Source: Paenibacillus sp. NFR01
GTDB taxonomy: Bacteria; Bacillota; Bacilli; Paenibacillales; Paenibacillaceae
Assembly: GCF_900111565.1 (NCBI RefSeq)
Contig: NZ_FOIK01000005.1
Span: 225,324 to 289,323 of the forward strand
Direction of reading: 5' to 3'
Length of the DNA stretch: 64,000 nucleotides
Under the pieces are notes generated by a model, which saw only the letters and a list, made by a program, of their open reading frames with translations, was not told the origin of the DNA and ran no database searches. Positions within the stretch are counted from its first letter, which is position 1. Each line of letters opens with the position of its first letter. A program made the position numbers and the translations under genes. This document shows positions 51,625 through 60,403 of the stretch, in pieces.

Positions 51625-52530
51625 TTAGCTTTCGAGATAACGGTTCATTTTCTCTGATAGACGGTTCAGTGCCTCGGGACGCAGGCTGTAGGACATGCTT
51701 TTGCCCGACATGTGCAGCACCAGAAGTCCGGCGGCGCGCAGGGCGATCAGGTGGTAATGAATTGTGCTTTTGGATAAGCCGATATGCTTCACGATTTCAG
51801 TAAAGCTCATCTGCTCCCGGGTCAGCAGCCTTAAAATTTGCAGCCGCGTCTCGTCCGACAGCCCCCGGGTCAGACGCAGGAGCGCAGGTTCGGGACGGCC
51901 CGGTTCGGGGGGGAGCGCGTCGCAGGAGTAGAAGGTAAAAACGTATTCCTTGTAAATGGCAGAAGTGACCAGCGGGCGGGCGTGATATTGGGGAATCAAC
52001 ACGATTTGTTTCAGACCGTCCGCCTGCAGGATCCGGAAGCCTTCCGTGGCGCGTTCGTATACGGCTTCCGCATCCTCGTGCGCCAGCTCCGCGCGTTTGC
52101 GCTCCGCGTCCTCTGCCAGCCCGTGAAGAATTGCCGTGTCGATGCCGCCGAAATAACCCTCATTCCAAATGCGGATCATCTCGCAGACGGCGGTACGAAG
52201 CTCCGGCAAGCCTGCGGGAACGGAGGGATCGAAGGTTCCGGCAAGTTCATACAATTCTCCCGCCGGCAGCGATTCGAACCAGTCGAGGAATCCCTCCACT
52301 GTACGATCACCCGGGCAACGCCAGATATAAGGCGCGAGGGTAAATTCGTTCATCCGTTTCATCGTCTCCCGCATCCGGCGCAGCTGCACCGGGGCAAAAC
52401 GCGATTCGACGTCGCGGACCCACAGCTTGCCAGCATCGATAGCGGTATGATTTTGTTTGGATAAAAAGACGGTCAGGCTTTGAATACACTCATACATCGG
52501 CGCGAAATCCACGTTAAGCTGATAGTCCAT
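51625..52530 (-). CDS. ArsR-type transcriptional regulator with N-terminal ligand domain
   Basis: A 301-residue protein. The C-terminal winged helix is LTRGLSDETRLQILRLLTREQMSFTEIVKHIGLSKSTIHYHLIALRAAGLLVLHMSGKSMSYSLRPEA. The N-terminal 200 residues resemble the DUF5937-type domain found with ArsR helices. The ATG at 52530 has AGGAGGAATT upstream; the frame extends 105 bases further with no start signal. Probably controls the exporter gene just downstream. Confidence 0.85.
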   Translation of the reverse strand: MDYQLNVDFAPMYECIQSLTVFLSKQNHTAIDAGKLWVRDVESRFAPVQLRRMRETMKRMNEFTLAPYIWRCPGDRTVEGFLDWFESLPAGELYELAGTFDPSVPAGLPELRTAVCEMIRIWNEGYFGGIDTAILHGLAEDAERKRAELAHEDAEAVYERATEGFRILQADGLKQIVLIPQYHARPLVTSAIYKEYVFTFYSCDALPPEPGRPEPALLRLTRGLSDETRLQILRLLTREQMSFTEIVKHIGLSKSTIHYHLIALRAAGLLVLHMSGKSMSYSLRPEALNRLSEKMNRYLES

Positions 52531-52773
52531 AATTCCTCCTGAATGAGATTCGATAATTGTAGGCAATTTATATTGTTCTATATTTATAGAACTGTTGTTG
52601 AGTTTTATTATAATCAAACTCCTTAGATCTTTCAATACATAATTTCCCTTGAATACAGCTGCAAGGAGGTAGAATCAAATTAAGGAGAACCGGCAGAAAT
52701 ACGGTGAACGGGACGAAGGAGACGGTTCGCTGGGCACAAAGATGGCTGGGGAAATGGACTGGAGCCTCAACGG

Positions 52774-52962
52774 AATAGCTCGCGGACCTGAGCGCCGTTA
52801 TTTCGAGAGAAAAGGGCATTTCCTGCAGCTAGCGGACACCAGCGCCGTTATTTGCTCATTTCGAGCCGTTTTTGCGTGAATTCAGAGAAATAACAGCGCT
52901 CAGGTCCGTTATTTTGGGAAATAGTGTGTTTTCCGGCGAATAGCGGCGCTCAGGTCCGTTAC
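52774..52962. repeat. cluster of four AATAACGGCGCTCAGGTCCG repeats
   Basis: Copies: 52774-52803 (minus), 52831-52853 (minus, diverged), 52888-52914 (plus), 52939-52962 (plus). The plus-strand consensus is AAATAACGGCGCTCAGGTCC followed by GTTATTT, so the ends form an inverted repeat. Orientation is two against two, and spacing is irregular (24 to 34 bases). The 640-base region 52531-53169 holds these repeats and no gene I can support. Confidence 0.7.
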
Positions 52963-53111
52963 AGTGAGGCTTGCTGTAGATGAGCGTCATGCTACGGCTG
53001 GCCCAAAGCGAGTGGGCTGCCCGGTGCATCGTCTTCAGCCGACCAAATTGGCGGGTCGCAGCCTGCTGATTTCAGGAGGCTGGGGTACCGCCAAACATGC
53101 ATTGTCGCGAA

Positions 53112-53152
53112 AAAAAACGGGAGCCGGAATAGTATCCGGTTCCCGTTTTTAT
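53112..53152 (-). terminator. terminator of the seryl-tRNA synthetase gene
   Basis: Minus strand ACGGGAACCGG / CCGGCTCCCGT around an 8-base loop, followed by TTTTTTTT. Confidence 0.85.
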
Positions 53153-53169
53153 AGGGTTACAAGTCGCTG

Positions 53170-54474
53170 CTACTCTTCGACACTTACGGCTGGGCCGCAG
53201 ACCTCCAGCGACTCCAGTCCGTTCATGTATTTGCGGAGCGCCTGCGGTATATAAACCGACCCGTCCTCCCGCTGATGGTTCTCCAGAAGGGGAATCAGGA
53301 TTCGCGGCGTAGCGACTGCCGTATTGTTTAAAGTGTGGCAGTACTGCAGCCGGCCGTCTTCGCCGCGGTGGCGGATGTGCGACCGGCGAGCCTGATAATC
53401 GAGCAGGTTCGATGCCGAATGCGTCTCGCCGTAGGCTCCCCTGCTGGGCATCCAAGTTTCGATGTCGTATTGCTTATGCGTCTTGAGCGACATGTCGCCG
53501 CTGCAGACGGCTACGACGCGGTAAGGCAGCTCGAGCAGCTGCAGAATATGCTCCGCGTTGCCCAGAATCTCCTGCAGCATCCGCTCCGAGACGGCAGCGT
53601 CGCCGCAGCAGATTACGACCTGCTCGATCTTCGAAAATTGATGCACGCGGTACAGGCCGCGCACGTCGCGGCCGGCCGAGCCGACTTCGCTGCGGAAGCA
53701 GGCCGACATGCCGGCCAGGCGCAGCGGTTCATCTACTTCGACCACCTCGTCGCTGTACAGCGAGACGAGCGAAACCTCCGACGTTCCCGCGAGCCAGCGG
53801 TTCTCTCCGGCGAGCTCGTAGGTCTGATCCTTGCCTGCCGGGAAAAACCCGGTGCGCTCCAGCGCTTCCGGCTTCACGATCACCGGCACGTCCATCAGCG
53901 TAAAGCCGCGCGACTCCAGCACGTCGAGCGCGAGCTGCTGCACGGCCAGATGCAGCCGCAGGCCGGTGCCCTTCAGGACGTAGCTGCGCGGACCGCCGGC
54001 TTTGACGCCGCGCGGGATGTCCAGAATCCCGTGCAGCTCGCCGAGCGCCACATGGTCGCGCGGCGCAAAACCGAGCGCGGCCGGCGTCCCGCAGCGCCGC
54101 AGCTCGACGTTGTCGCGGTCGCTCGCCCCGATCGGCGTGTCGGCCGATACGGGATTGGGCGCGAGCAGCAGCAGCTCCGCGCAGCGGCGCTCGGCTTCCG
54201 CCAGCGCCGGCTCCAGCGCGTCCAGCCGGCGGCCGGTCTCGCGCACCCGTGCTTTGGCCTCTTCGCCGGCGTCCTTCTCGCCAGCGCGCAGCAGGCGCTC
54301 GACCTCCTTGGTGAGCGCGTTGCGCTCCGCACGCAGGCCCTCGGTCTCCTGCCGCAGTTCGCGCCGCTTGTCGTCCCACTCCAACAGTTCATCCAGCGGG
54401 AAATCGGCGTTTTTCCATTTCGCCGTGTTCCGCATCAGCTCTTCGTTCCCTCGAATAAAATTCATGTCCAGCAT
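53170..54474 (-). CDS. serS: seryl-tRNA synthetase, divergent (probably a second copy)
   Basis: A 434-residue class II synthetase. An N-terminal coiled-coil arm (ELLEWDDKRRELRQETEGLRAERNALTKEVERLL) precedes the catalytic core. Motif 2 is CFRSEVGSAGRDVRGLYRVHQFSKIEQV and motif 3 ETHSASNLLDYQARRSHIRHR. Standard bacterial SerRS reads LIPTAEVP and EISSCSNFEDFQARR; here LAGTSEVSLVSLY and THSASNLLDYQARR are closer to mitochondrial or resistance paralogues. Serine-contact Thr and Glu (TSE) are kept. The ATG at 54474 follows AAAAAAGGAG. A T-box leader lies upstream. Confidence 0.88.
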   Translation of the reverse strand: MLDMNFIRGNEELMRNTAKWKNADFPLDELLEWDDKRRELRQETEGLRAERNALTKEVERLLRAGEKDAGEEAKARVRETGRRLDALEPALAEAERRCAELLLLAPNPVSADTPIGASDRDNVELRRCGTPAALGFAPRDHVALGELHGILDIPRGVKAGGPRSYVLKGTGLRLHLAVQQLALDVLESRGFTLMDVPVIVKPEALERTGFFPAGKDQTYELAGENRWLAGTSEVSLVSLYSDEVVEVDEPLRLAGMSACFRSEVGSAGRDVRGLYRVHQFSKIEQVVICCGDAAVSERMLQEILGNAEHILQLLELPYRVVAVCSGDMSLKTHKQYDIETWMPSRGAYGETHSASNLLDYQARRSHIRHRGEDGRLQYCHTLNNTAVATPRILIPLLENHQREDGSVYIPQALRKYMNGLESLEVCGPAVSVEE

Positions 54475-54510
54475 GCCGCATCGCTCCTTTTTTTGTCTGA
54501 AAAAACGCAA

Positions 54511-54714
54511 AAAACGCCCTCATCCATGGGACGAGGAGCGTCAGCTCGCGGTGCCACCCAGGTTGACCCTGCTCCGTAATTCATACGGCGGCAAGGCCCG
54601 CTTTGGTCTTCGCGGTAACGGGCGAAACCCGGTAAACTTAGAGAGTGCGGAACTCCGGTCGAAAACGCCTCGCGGTTGGAAGCCGGTCATAGGCCTGGTA
54701 TCATGTGAACTTGT
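54511..54714 (-). ncRNA. T-box leader of serS
   Basis: The T-box core GGGTGGCACCGCG (minus strand, 54559-54547) is exact. It is followed by a terminator hairpin CGCTCCTCGTCC / GGATGAGGGCG with TTTTTT (54541-54511), and preceded by about 150 bases of stem-loop sequence. Uncharged tRNA-Ser should pair with the T-box and allow read-through. I could not place the specifier codon with confidence, and the leader is on the short side. Confidence 0.85.
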
Positions 54715-54721
54715 GACCCCC

Positions 54722-54750
54722 AGTATAGCGCAGCATGCGGAAGAAGGCAA
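54722..54750 (-). promoter_or_regulatory. promoter of the serS T-box transcript
   Basis: Minus strand TTGCCT (54750-54745), 17-base spacer, TATACT (54727-54722). Confidence 0.75.
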
Positions 54751-54778
54751 CCCTGCGAGTGACCGGTCGTCAACGGGA

Positions 54779-55282
54779 TTACTCCGGGAATGTTTTTTCA
54801 ATTGCGGCTGCGGTCTGATAATCTTCGGCGGGAGCGATAATGCGCAGATCGGTGGTTGTGCCGCTTCCGGACTCGGGGCCAATCGGCTCGTAGGGCGAAA
54901 TTTTCACGCTGTCGAAATGCCCTTTTTTCCAAATGGAGCCTAATTGGTATCCCCCAGGCAGCTTTTCGGTGTTAAAGTAGACGAGATTCCCCCAACCGCC
55001 CCGGATATCGGAGTAAAACGTAATATCAAACATGCGGTACGGCTGGTAGTCATATTTCTCAACGGTGATGTTCCCGTTGAATTGCTGATTGCGGAAGAGA
55101 GGGCGGTACAGCTTGCCTTTGATATGCACGACGGTTTTCTCTGCGGATGCCGGGTTGCCCCTTCGGAATTCAATGGCGGGAAACGTTTTATCGATTGCTA
55201 ACGGAAAACGGTATTTGGCCAAGAATAGACTGCCGGCGACTACCAGGAGCAAAAGGTAAATCAGGACTTTTTTGAGCACCAT
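54779..55282 (-). CDS. membrane-anchored protein of unknown function
   Basis: A 167-residue protein with one N-terminal membrane helix (VLIYLLLLVVAGSLFLA) and a beta-rich outside domain (KGKLYRPLFRNQQFNGNITVEKYDYQPYRMFDITFYSDIRGGWGNLVYFN). I do not recognise a family. The ATG at 55282 follows GAGGATGGTGG; longer in-frame starts overlap that site. It ends just upstream of the serS promoter. Confidence 0.6.
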   Translation of the reverse strand: MVLKKVLIYLLLLVVAGSLFLAKYRFPLAIDKTFPAIEFRRGNPASAEKTVVHIKGKLYRPLFRNQQFNGNITVEKYDYQPYRMFDITFYSDIRGGWGNLVYFNTEKLPGGYQLGSIWKKGHFDSVKISPYEPIGPESGSGTTTDLRIIAPAEDYQTAAAIEKTFPE

Positions 55283-55361
55283 ATCCACCATCCTCAAAAA
55301 GACATCAACTATTTATTAGCATATTATGGAGTTTTGGATAAATGAAGTTCTTAACAAGGGT

Positions 55362-55391
55362 TTGACAACGGTCCGGTTGCTTTGCTACGAT
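55362..55391 (+). promoter_or_regulatory. promoter of the FMN reductase gene
   Basis: TTGACA (55362-55367), 18-base spacer, TACGAT (55386-55391). Confidence 0.6.
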
Positions 55392-55438
55392 TATTTGTAA
55401 TTTTAAGTAAAGCCTATCGGAAAACGAGGTGGACGGAA

Positions 55439-55993
55439 GTGCCCAAAATCGTCGTTGTCAACGGAACGCCTTCGCTGGTGTCGCGGATCAATGCCGTCAT
55501 GGATCATGCGGAGTCCGATTTACGCAGCCGCGGGTTCGAGGTCGAACGCATCAATATCGCGGAGCTGCCGCCGGAGGATCTCATTCATACCCGTTTCGAA
55601 AGCGAGGCGATCGTCAAAGCGAACGGGCTGGTCGCCGAGGCGGATGCCGTCATTGTCGTCAGTCCCGTGTATAAAGCTTCATATACCGGCGTACTCAAAA
55701 CCTTTCTCGACCTGATACCGCAAAAGGGCCTGGCCGGCAAAATCGTCCTTCCGCTCTTTATGGGCGGCAGTCTTGCGCATCTGCTGACGATCGAATACGC
55801 GCTGAAACCCGTATTATCCGTACTGGGCGCGCGCCATATTCTTGGCGGGGTGTTCGCGGTGGACTCGCAGGCGGTACGAAACGACCAGGGAATTGTAGAA
55901 CTGGCCGAGGAGCTGAAGCTGCGGCTGGATGCTGCGGTCGGCGAGCTGGCGGAGGAAACAGCGCTGAAGGCCGCCCGGAAGGCACAGCCCTGA
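55439..55993 (+). CDS. NAD(P)H-dependent FMN reductase, SsuE-like
   Basis: A 184-residue flavodoxin-fold reductase. IVVVNGTPSLVSRINAVMDHAE is the FMN phosphate loop and VSPVYKASYTGVLKTFLDLIPQKGLAGK is the SsuE signature. SsuE supplies FMNH2 to alkanesulfonate monooxygenase; no ssuD lies in this window, so the partner is unknown. A GTG start at 55439 is chosen after GAGGTGGA; an upstream ATG at 55382 overlaps the -10 region of the promoter. Confidence 0.85.
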   Translation: MPKIVVVNGTPSLVSRINAVMDHAESDLRSRGFEVERINIAELPPEDLIHTRFESEAIVKANGLVAEADAVIVVSPVYKASYTGVLKTFLDLIPQKGLAGKIVLPLFMGGSLAHLLTIEYALKPVLSVLGARHILGGVFAVDSQAVRNDQGIVELAEELKLRLDAAVGELAEETALKAARKAQP

Positions 55994-56057
55994 AAAACGG
56001 GCATCAGGCCGGCATGGTATGAAGAAAGCTGGCATTCGCCCAGTGTCGTCCTATAAC

Positions 56058-56110
56058 AGCAAAAGCATGGTTGCTCCGGTCACGGCCGGGAAGCACCCAT
56101 GCTTTTTTTT
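56058..56110. terminator. bidirectional terminator between FMN reductase and nrdB
   Basis: AAAAGCATGG / CCATGCTTTT with inner TGCT/AGCA and CCGG/CCGG pairs, then eight T. Both convergent genes end here. Confidence 0.85.
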
Positions 56111-56169
56111 CTGCGCAGTTATTGAATATTCCGGATAAGTACGGCGGCCAGCTTCAGCAGCTCCGGCGA

Positions 56170-57201
56170 TTACAGATCATCAAACCCGTTATCGTCGCTT
56201 GTTTTTCCGTAGTTGCGGGATTTGGCCTCGAAGAAGTCGGTTTTGGTCGCGTTGAGCGCTTCATCGGAGAACGGCTTGATCCATGGCATGCAGTTGACGT
56301 CCACGCCTTGGTAAGCTTTATCCAGCCCCATCAGTGCAAGGCGTTTGTTGGCGATGTATTTGATGTAGTCGCCCAGTTCATTCAGGTCGATGCCGCGTAC
56401 ATGGGTCAGCGTGTAATGCGCCCAGTTGGTTTCAAGCTCCACCGCCCGGTCGATCGTCCGGTAGACGTAATCCATATTTTCCGGCGTGTTCAGCTCCGGG
56501 AAATCCAGCAGCAGCTGCTTGAACACCTCGGCGAAGAAATAGCAGTGCTGGTTCTCGTCGCGCTGGATGTAGGAGATCATCTGGCTGGTCGCCATCATTT
56601 TCTGGTCGCGGGCCAGATTGTAGAAGAAGGCGAAGGTGCTGTAGAAGAAGATGCCCTCCAGAATGAGATCGGCAACCATGGCGCGGAAGAAGGTGTGTTT
56701 GCTCGGCTCGTCGCGGAATTCCTGGTAAATATCCGAAATAAACTGGTTGCGCTCCAGCAGCACCGGATCATGCTTCCAGTATTCAAAAATCTCCTTCTGC
56801 TCTTTCTCCGAGACAATGGAGGAGAGGACGTAGGAATACGACTGGTTATGCACGACCTCCTGCTGCCCGATAATGGCCGAAATGGCTTCCAGCGAGGAAT
56901 CGGTAAAATAACGCTTCACGTCGCCGACGAACATCGTCTGCATCGAATCCAGCACGGCCAGGAGGCCGATGTTAATCTTGAACACCCGCTGTTCCTCCGC
57001 CTCCAGCAGCGGAAACTGCTGGGCGTCCTTGGCCATCGGGATTTCGTCGGCGATCCAGTGGTTGAGCAGCAGCACCTTGTACAGCTTGTACATATGCGGC
57101 ATGCGGATGTCGTTCCAGTTGAGGATGCCGGAGTTTTCCCCGTCGATGATGCGGGTGGATTTGTTCGGCGCATCCGTATTAAAAATCTTTTGCAGTTGCA
57201 T
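56170..57201 (-). CDS. nrdB: class I ribonucleotide reductase beta subunit NrdB
   Basis: A 343-residue ferritin-like subunit that stores the radical for NrdA. Metal ligands are seen at D85, E115 and H118 plus the EGIFF and RDENQHC segments, and the radical Tyr is Y122 in QQEVVHNQSYSY (E-x2-H-x3-Y, as in E. coli NrdB). So a Tyr-radical enzyme is expected. AGGAGGGAAC precedes the ATG. It lies 234 bases after nrdA. Confidence 0.95.
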   Translation of the reverse strand: MQLQKIFNTDAPNKSTRIIDGENSGILNWNDIRMPHMYKLYKVLLLNHWIADEIPMAKDAQQFPLLEAEEQRVFKINIGLLAVLDSMQTMFVGDVKRYFTDSSLEAISAIIGQQEVVHNQSYSYVLSSIVSEKEQKEIFEYWKHDPVLLERNQFISDIYQEFRDEPSKHTFFRAMVADLILEGIFFYSTFAFFYNLARDQKMMATSQMISYIQRDENQHCYFFAEVFKQLLLDFPELNTPENMDYVYRTIDRAVELETNWAHYTLTHVRGIDLNELGDYIKYIANKRLALMGLDKAYQGVDVNCMPWIKPFSDEALNATKTDFFEAKSRNYGKTSDDNGFDDL

Positions 57202-57313
57202 ATCTGTTCCCTCCTAAAATGTTGTGCGAGCTAACAGGCGAGAAATCCCTTTAGGAACCTGTGCGGAGTTGCGAAGCGGAAGTTTGGAGCCGTAGGAGCA
57301 GGAGCGTCCGCCT

Positions 57314-57363
57314 TTGTCATCGACTGTCCTCCGCCTGATACGATAAAAGACAGTCGATGACAA
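57314..57363. repeat. 15-bp perfect inverted repeat between nrdA and nrdB
   Basis: TTGTCATCGACTGTC (57314-57328) and its exact complement GACAGTCGATGACAA (57349-57363) enclose 20 bases. The surrounding 57202-57435 gap has no gene. No T-run follows on the minus strand, so it is not a clear terminator. Confidence 0.75.
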
Positions 57364-57435
57364 CAGCGGCCGAAGGCCCGAACATTCTGCGCAGCAACGG
57401 TTATGGCACAGGTGGCTTGAAGCGGGGTTTGAGCT

Positions 57436-59769
57436 TTAGCTCGCGCAAGATTCGCACTCCTCAATGGTCAAAGCCCGGCTCCGCACATAATAGGTGGACT
57501 TCATTCCGCCCTTCCAGGCGTTCAGATAAAGCTGCAGGAATTCGGTCGCTTTGATGTCCGGCCGTACATAGAGATTAAAGCTTTGGCCCTGGTCGATATG
57601 GCGCTGGCGCGCCGAAGCCATGCGGATCGACCAGTTCTGGTCAATCAGGAATGCCGTTTTATAGTACCAAATGGTCTTTTCGGATAAATCCGGCGCCGGG
57701 TTGGCGATCTTGTACGTCGTTTTCTCCTCATAGGAGAGCAGGTCGTACAGCGGGTCGATGCTGGCCGTGGAGCCGGCGATGATCGACGTCGAGCCGTTCG
57801 GCGCGATGGCGATCATCCAGCCGTTGCGCACGCCGTCACGGGCGACGGCTTCCTGCAGCTCCTGCCACTGGGCAGTCGCCACGTATTTGCCTTCGCGTTC
57901 GCCGCTTGTGTAGCCGCGCGATGTGAAGTAGGCACCTGTCTCCCAGTCGGAGCCGGCGAACTTCGGATACCGGCCTTTTTCGCGGGACAGCTCCAGACTG
58001 GAACGGATGGCAAGGTAATTGATGTACTCATACAGGTCGTTGTTATATTCTACGGCTTCCTCGGACTCCCAGCGGATGCCCTTCAGAGCGAGCAGATGAT
58101 GCAGCCCGAAGGTGCCCAGGCCGACTGCGCGGTATTGGCTGTTCGTGTACTGCGCTTGCAGCACTTCGATATTATTGATGTCGATGACATTGTCGAGCAT
58201 GCGCATCTGGATCGGCACCAGGCGCTCCAGTACCCCGGCAGGAACCGCGCGGGCGAGGTGAATGGAGTTCAGGTTACAGACGACAAAATCACCGGGGATT
58301 TTCGAGATGACAATCCGCGTCTGCCCGTCTTTGGTAACGAGTTCTTCCTGTTCAACGACGGTGGCCGATTGGTTTTGCATAATTTCCGTGCACAGGTTCG
58401 ACGAGAACACCATGCCCTGATTGCGGTTCGGGTTGGCCCGGTTGACGGTATCGCGGTAGAACATATACGGCGTGCCGGTCTCCAGCTGCGATTTCATGAT
58501 CCGCTTCATGATGTCGATGGCCGGCACCGTGATCCGGGACAAGGCGGGATGGGCAACCGCTTCGGCGTATTTCTCGCGGAACATGCCGGCGCCGACGGTT
58601 TCGTCATAGAAATCCTCCAGGCCCAGCGGGCGGCCGTTGTCATCTTTCCAGCCCATCACTTTCTTCACTTCATGCGGACAGAACAGATTCCAGCCTTCCC
58701 GCGCTTCCACCGCTTCCATGAACAGATCAGGCAGGCATACGCCGTGAAATACGTCATGGGCCCGCATCCGCTCGTCGCCGTTGTTCAGCTTCAGATCAAG
58801 GAAGGCCAGGATGTCTTTGTGAAAAACGTCGAGATAGACGGCCACCGCGCCTTTGCGCGTGCCGAGCTGGTCGACGCTGACGGCGGTATTGTTCAGCTGG
58901 CGGATCCACGGGATGACGCCGGAGCTGGTGTTCTTGTGACCGCGGATATCTGAGCCGCGGGCGCGGACCTTGCCGAGGTAGACGCCGATGCCTCCGCCCA
59001 TTTTGCTCAGCCGGGCCACATCGGTGTTGGAATCGAAGATGCCTTCCAGCGAGTCGTCGACGGTGTCGATAAAGCAGCTGGAGAGCTGGCCCGCCACCTT
59101 TTTTCCGGCATTGGACATGGTTGGCGTTGCTGCGGTCATGTAGATGTTGCTCATCGCCCAATAGGCTTCTTTTACAAGCTCAAGGCGTTTCTCTTCGGGT
59201 TCGCGGTGCATCAGGAACATAGCGATAACCATGTAGCGCTCCTGCGGCAGCTCCATGACGCGGCCCTCGAAATCGCGGGCCAGATAGCGGTCGGACAACG
59301 TCAGCAAGCCGATATAGTCAAAGAGCAGGTCGCGCGAAGGGTCGATGCAGGCACCCAGTTCAGCGATTTGCTCCTTGGTGTAGCAGGTAAGCAGCTCCTC
59401 GCGATAAATGCCCTTGTCGACCAGTTCCTTGATCAGCGGGTACAGCTCGCCGTATGGTTCGTCCGGATATGCTTTATAGCGGCGGTTGAAGGCGGCCTTT
59501 TTGTAGAGGGAGGTCAGCAGCGAGCGGGCGGCAGCGAACTTCCAGTCCGGTTCTTCTTTAGTCACCAGCTCCAGGGCGCTCATCGTAAACGCGTTGCTGA
59601 TGTCTTCACCGCTAACTTCGTCACGGCGTAGTTTGGAGTTAACGCCGCGCAGCAGCGTTTCTTTGGACAGGCTGTCGAGGCCGCTGAGGACGCGGTCCGC
59701 GTACACGGAAAGACGGATTTCATCAAAAGCCAATCGGCGGTTATCGGGTTTGGTCACAAGTGCTGGCAT
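57436..59769 (-). CDS. nrdA: class I ribonucleotide reductase alpha subunit NrdA
   Basis: A 777-residue catalytic subunit reducing ribonucleoside diphosphates. Active-site Cys are in GQLSSCFIDTV, NLCTEI (thiyl Cys with Glu) and VVCNLNSIHL, and the C-terminal redox pair is CESC. The radical path Tyr pair is expected in the late KTTYK/TIWYYKTAF segments. The first 90 residues (IRLSVYADRVLSGLDSLSKETLLRGVNSKLRRDEVSGEDISNAF) are the class Ia N-terminal domain; an ATP-cone is not obvious. AAGGAAG precedes the ATG. Confidence 0.95.
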   Translation of the reverse strand: MPALVTKPDNRRLAFDEIRLSVYADRVLSGLDSLSKETLLRGVNSKLRRDEVSGEDISNAFTMSALELVTKEEPDWKFAAARSLLTSLYKKAAFNRRYKAYPDEPYGELYPLIKELVDKGIYREELLTCYTKEQIAELGACIDPSRDLLFDYIGLLTLSDRYLARDFEGRVMELPQERYMVIAMFLMHREPEEKRLELVKEAYWAMSNIYMTAATPTMSNAGKKVAGQLSSCFIDTVDDSLEGIFDSNTDVARLSKMGGGIGVYLGKVRARGSDIRGHKNTSSGVIPWIRQLNNTAVSVDQLGTRKGAVAVYLDVFHKDILAFLDLKLNNGDERMRAHDVFHGVCLPDLFMEAVEAREGWNLFCPHEVKKVMGWKDDNGRPLGLEDFYDETVGAGMFREKYAEAVAHPALSRITVPAIDIMKRIMKSQLETGTPYMFYRDTVNRANPNRNQGMVFSSNLCTEIMQNQSATVVEQEELVTKDGQTRIVISKIPGDFVVCNLNSIHLARAVPAGVLERLVPIQMRMLDNVIDINNIEVLQAQYTNSQYRAVGLGTFGLHHLLALKGIRWESEEAVEYNNDLYEYINYLAIRSSLELSREKGRYPKFAGSDWETGAYFTSRGYTSGEREGKYVATAQWQELQEAVARDGVRNGWMIAIAPNGSTSIIAGSTASIDPLYDLLSYEEKTTYKIANPAPDLSEKTIWYYKTAFLIDQNWSIRMASARQRHIDQGQSFNLYVRPDIKATEFLQLYLNAWKGGMKSTYYVRSRALTIEECESCAS

Positions 59770-59832
59770 AAGGCGATCTTCCTTTCGATTATCAGTTTAA
59801 TTTTCAATATCAAAAATTGAACTATATGGGAT

Positions 59833-59860
59833 AAAGAAAGCCGCTGAATGGACAGCGGAC
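59833..59860 (-). terminator. possible terminator between nrdG and nrdA
   Basis: Minus strand CCGCTG-TCCATT-CAGCGG followed by CTTTCTTTA. It suggests at least partial separation of nrdDG from nrdAB. The rest of the gap is AT-rich and could hold a separate promoter, but I see no second NrdR box there. Confidence 0.55.
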
Positions 59861-59887
59861 AATGTATCTTAATTTAATGCGTTCTTG

Positions 59888-60403
59888 CTACAGCACCGCC
59901 GGCTGCCAGAGCAGCACTTCGTCTGCGGCCAGGCTGGCCGGGATGTCGATGATGCGCTGGTTGCTGCTGCCCCGGTAGTGCAGCGTCGTATCCTTCAGCG
60001 CTTCAACGAACCGGCCGTCGATCAGCACCTGGCACAGGGACAGCAGTTCCATTTCCGGGGAGCCGGGCAACGCCAGCAGTTCCTCGTAGGTGTAGCCGCT
60101 GTAGATCCAGACCGGGAAGTCCGGCAGCACCGCACGCAGCTCGCGGATGAACGCCGCCGCTTCGCCGGCGGAGAAAAAGGGATCGCCGCCGGCGAGCGTC
60201 AGTCCGTCGAGCAGCGGATTGGCCGCCATTTCGGCGATGATCTCTTGCTGCCGCTCCGGAGTAAACGGCTCCCCGTACCGGAAATTCCAGGTCTCCGGAT
60301 TAAAGCAACCGGGGCAGCGGTGCCGGCAGCCGCTCAGGAAAATCACGGCCCGCATGCCTTCCCCTTCGTTGATCGATTCCGGATAGTAGCCGCAAATATT
60401 CAC
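59888..60403 (-). CDS. nrdG: anaerobic ribonucleotide reductase activating protein NrdG
   Basis: A 171-residue radical SAM enzyme that makes the glycyl radical on NrdD. The cluster motif is C26-x3-C30-x2-C33 (SGCRHRCPGC), followed by NPETWNF and the SAM-binding TLAGGDPFF. It overlaps nrdD by four bases. Confidence 0.95.
   Translation of the reverse strand: MNICGYYPESINEGEGMRAVIFLSGCRHRCPGCFNPETWNFRYGEPFTPERQQEIIAEMAANPLLDGLTLAGGDPFFSAGEAAAFIRELRAVLPDFPVWIYSGYTYEELLALPGSPEMELLSLCQVLIDGRFVEALKDTTLHYRGSSNQRIIDIPASLAADEVLLWQPAVL

Noticed and set aside
52774..52962. CRISPR-like array
   Set aside because: Only four units, in both orientations, with irregular gaps and no cas genes.
52964..53254. 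96-residue plus-strand frame after the repeat cluster
   Set aside because: No ribosome binding site, runs through the serS terminator and into serS antisense, no family resemblance.
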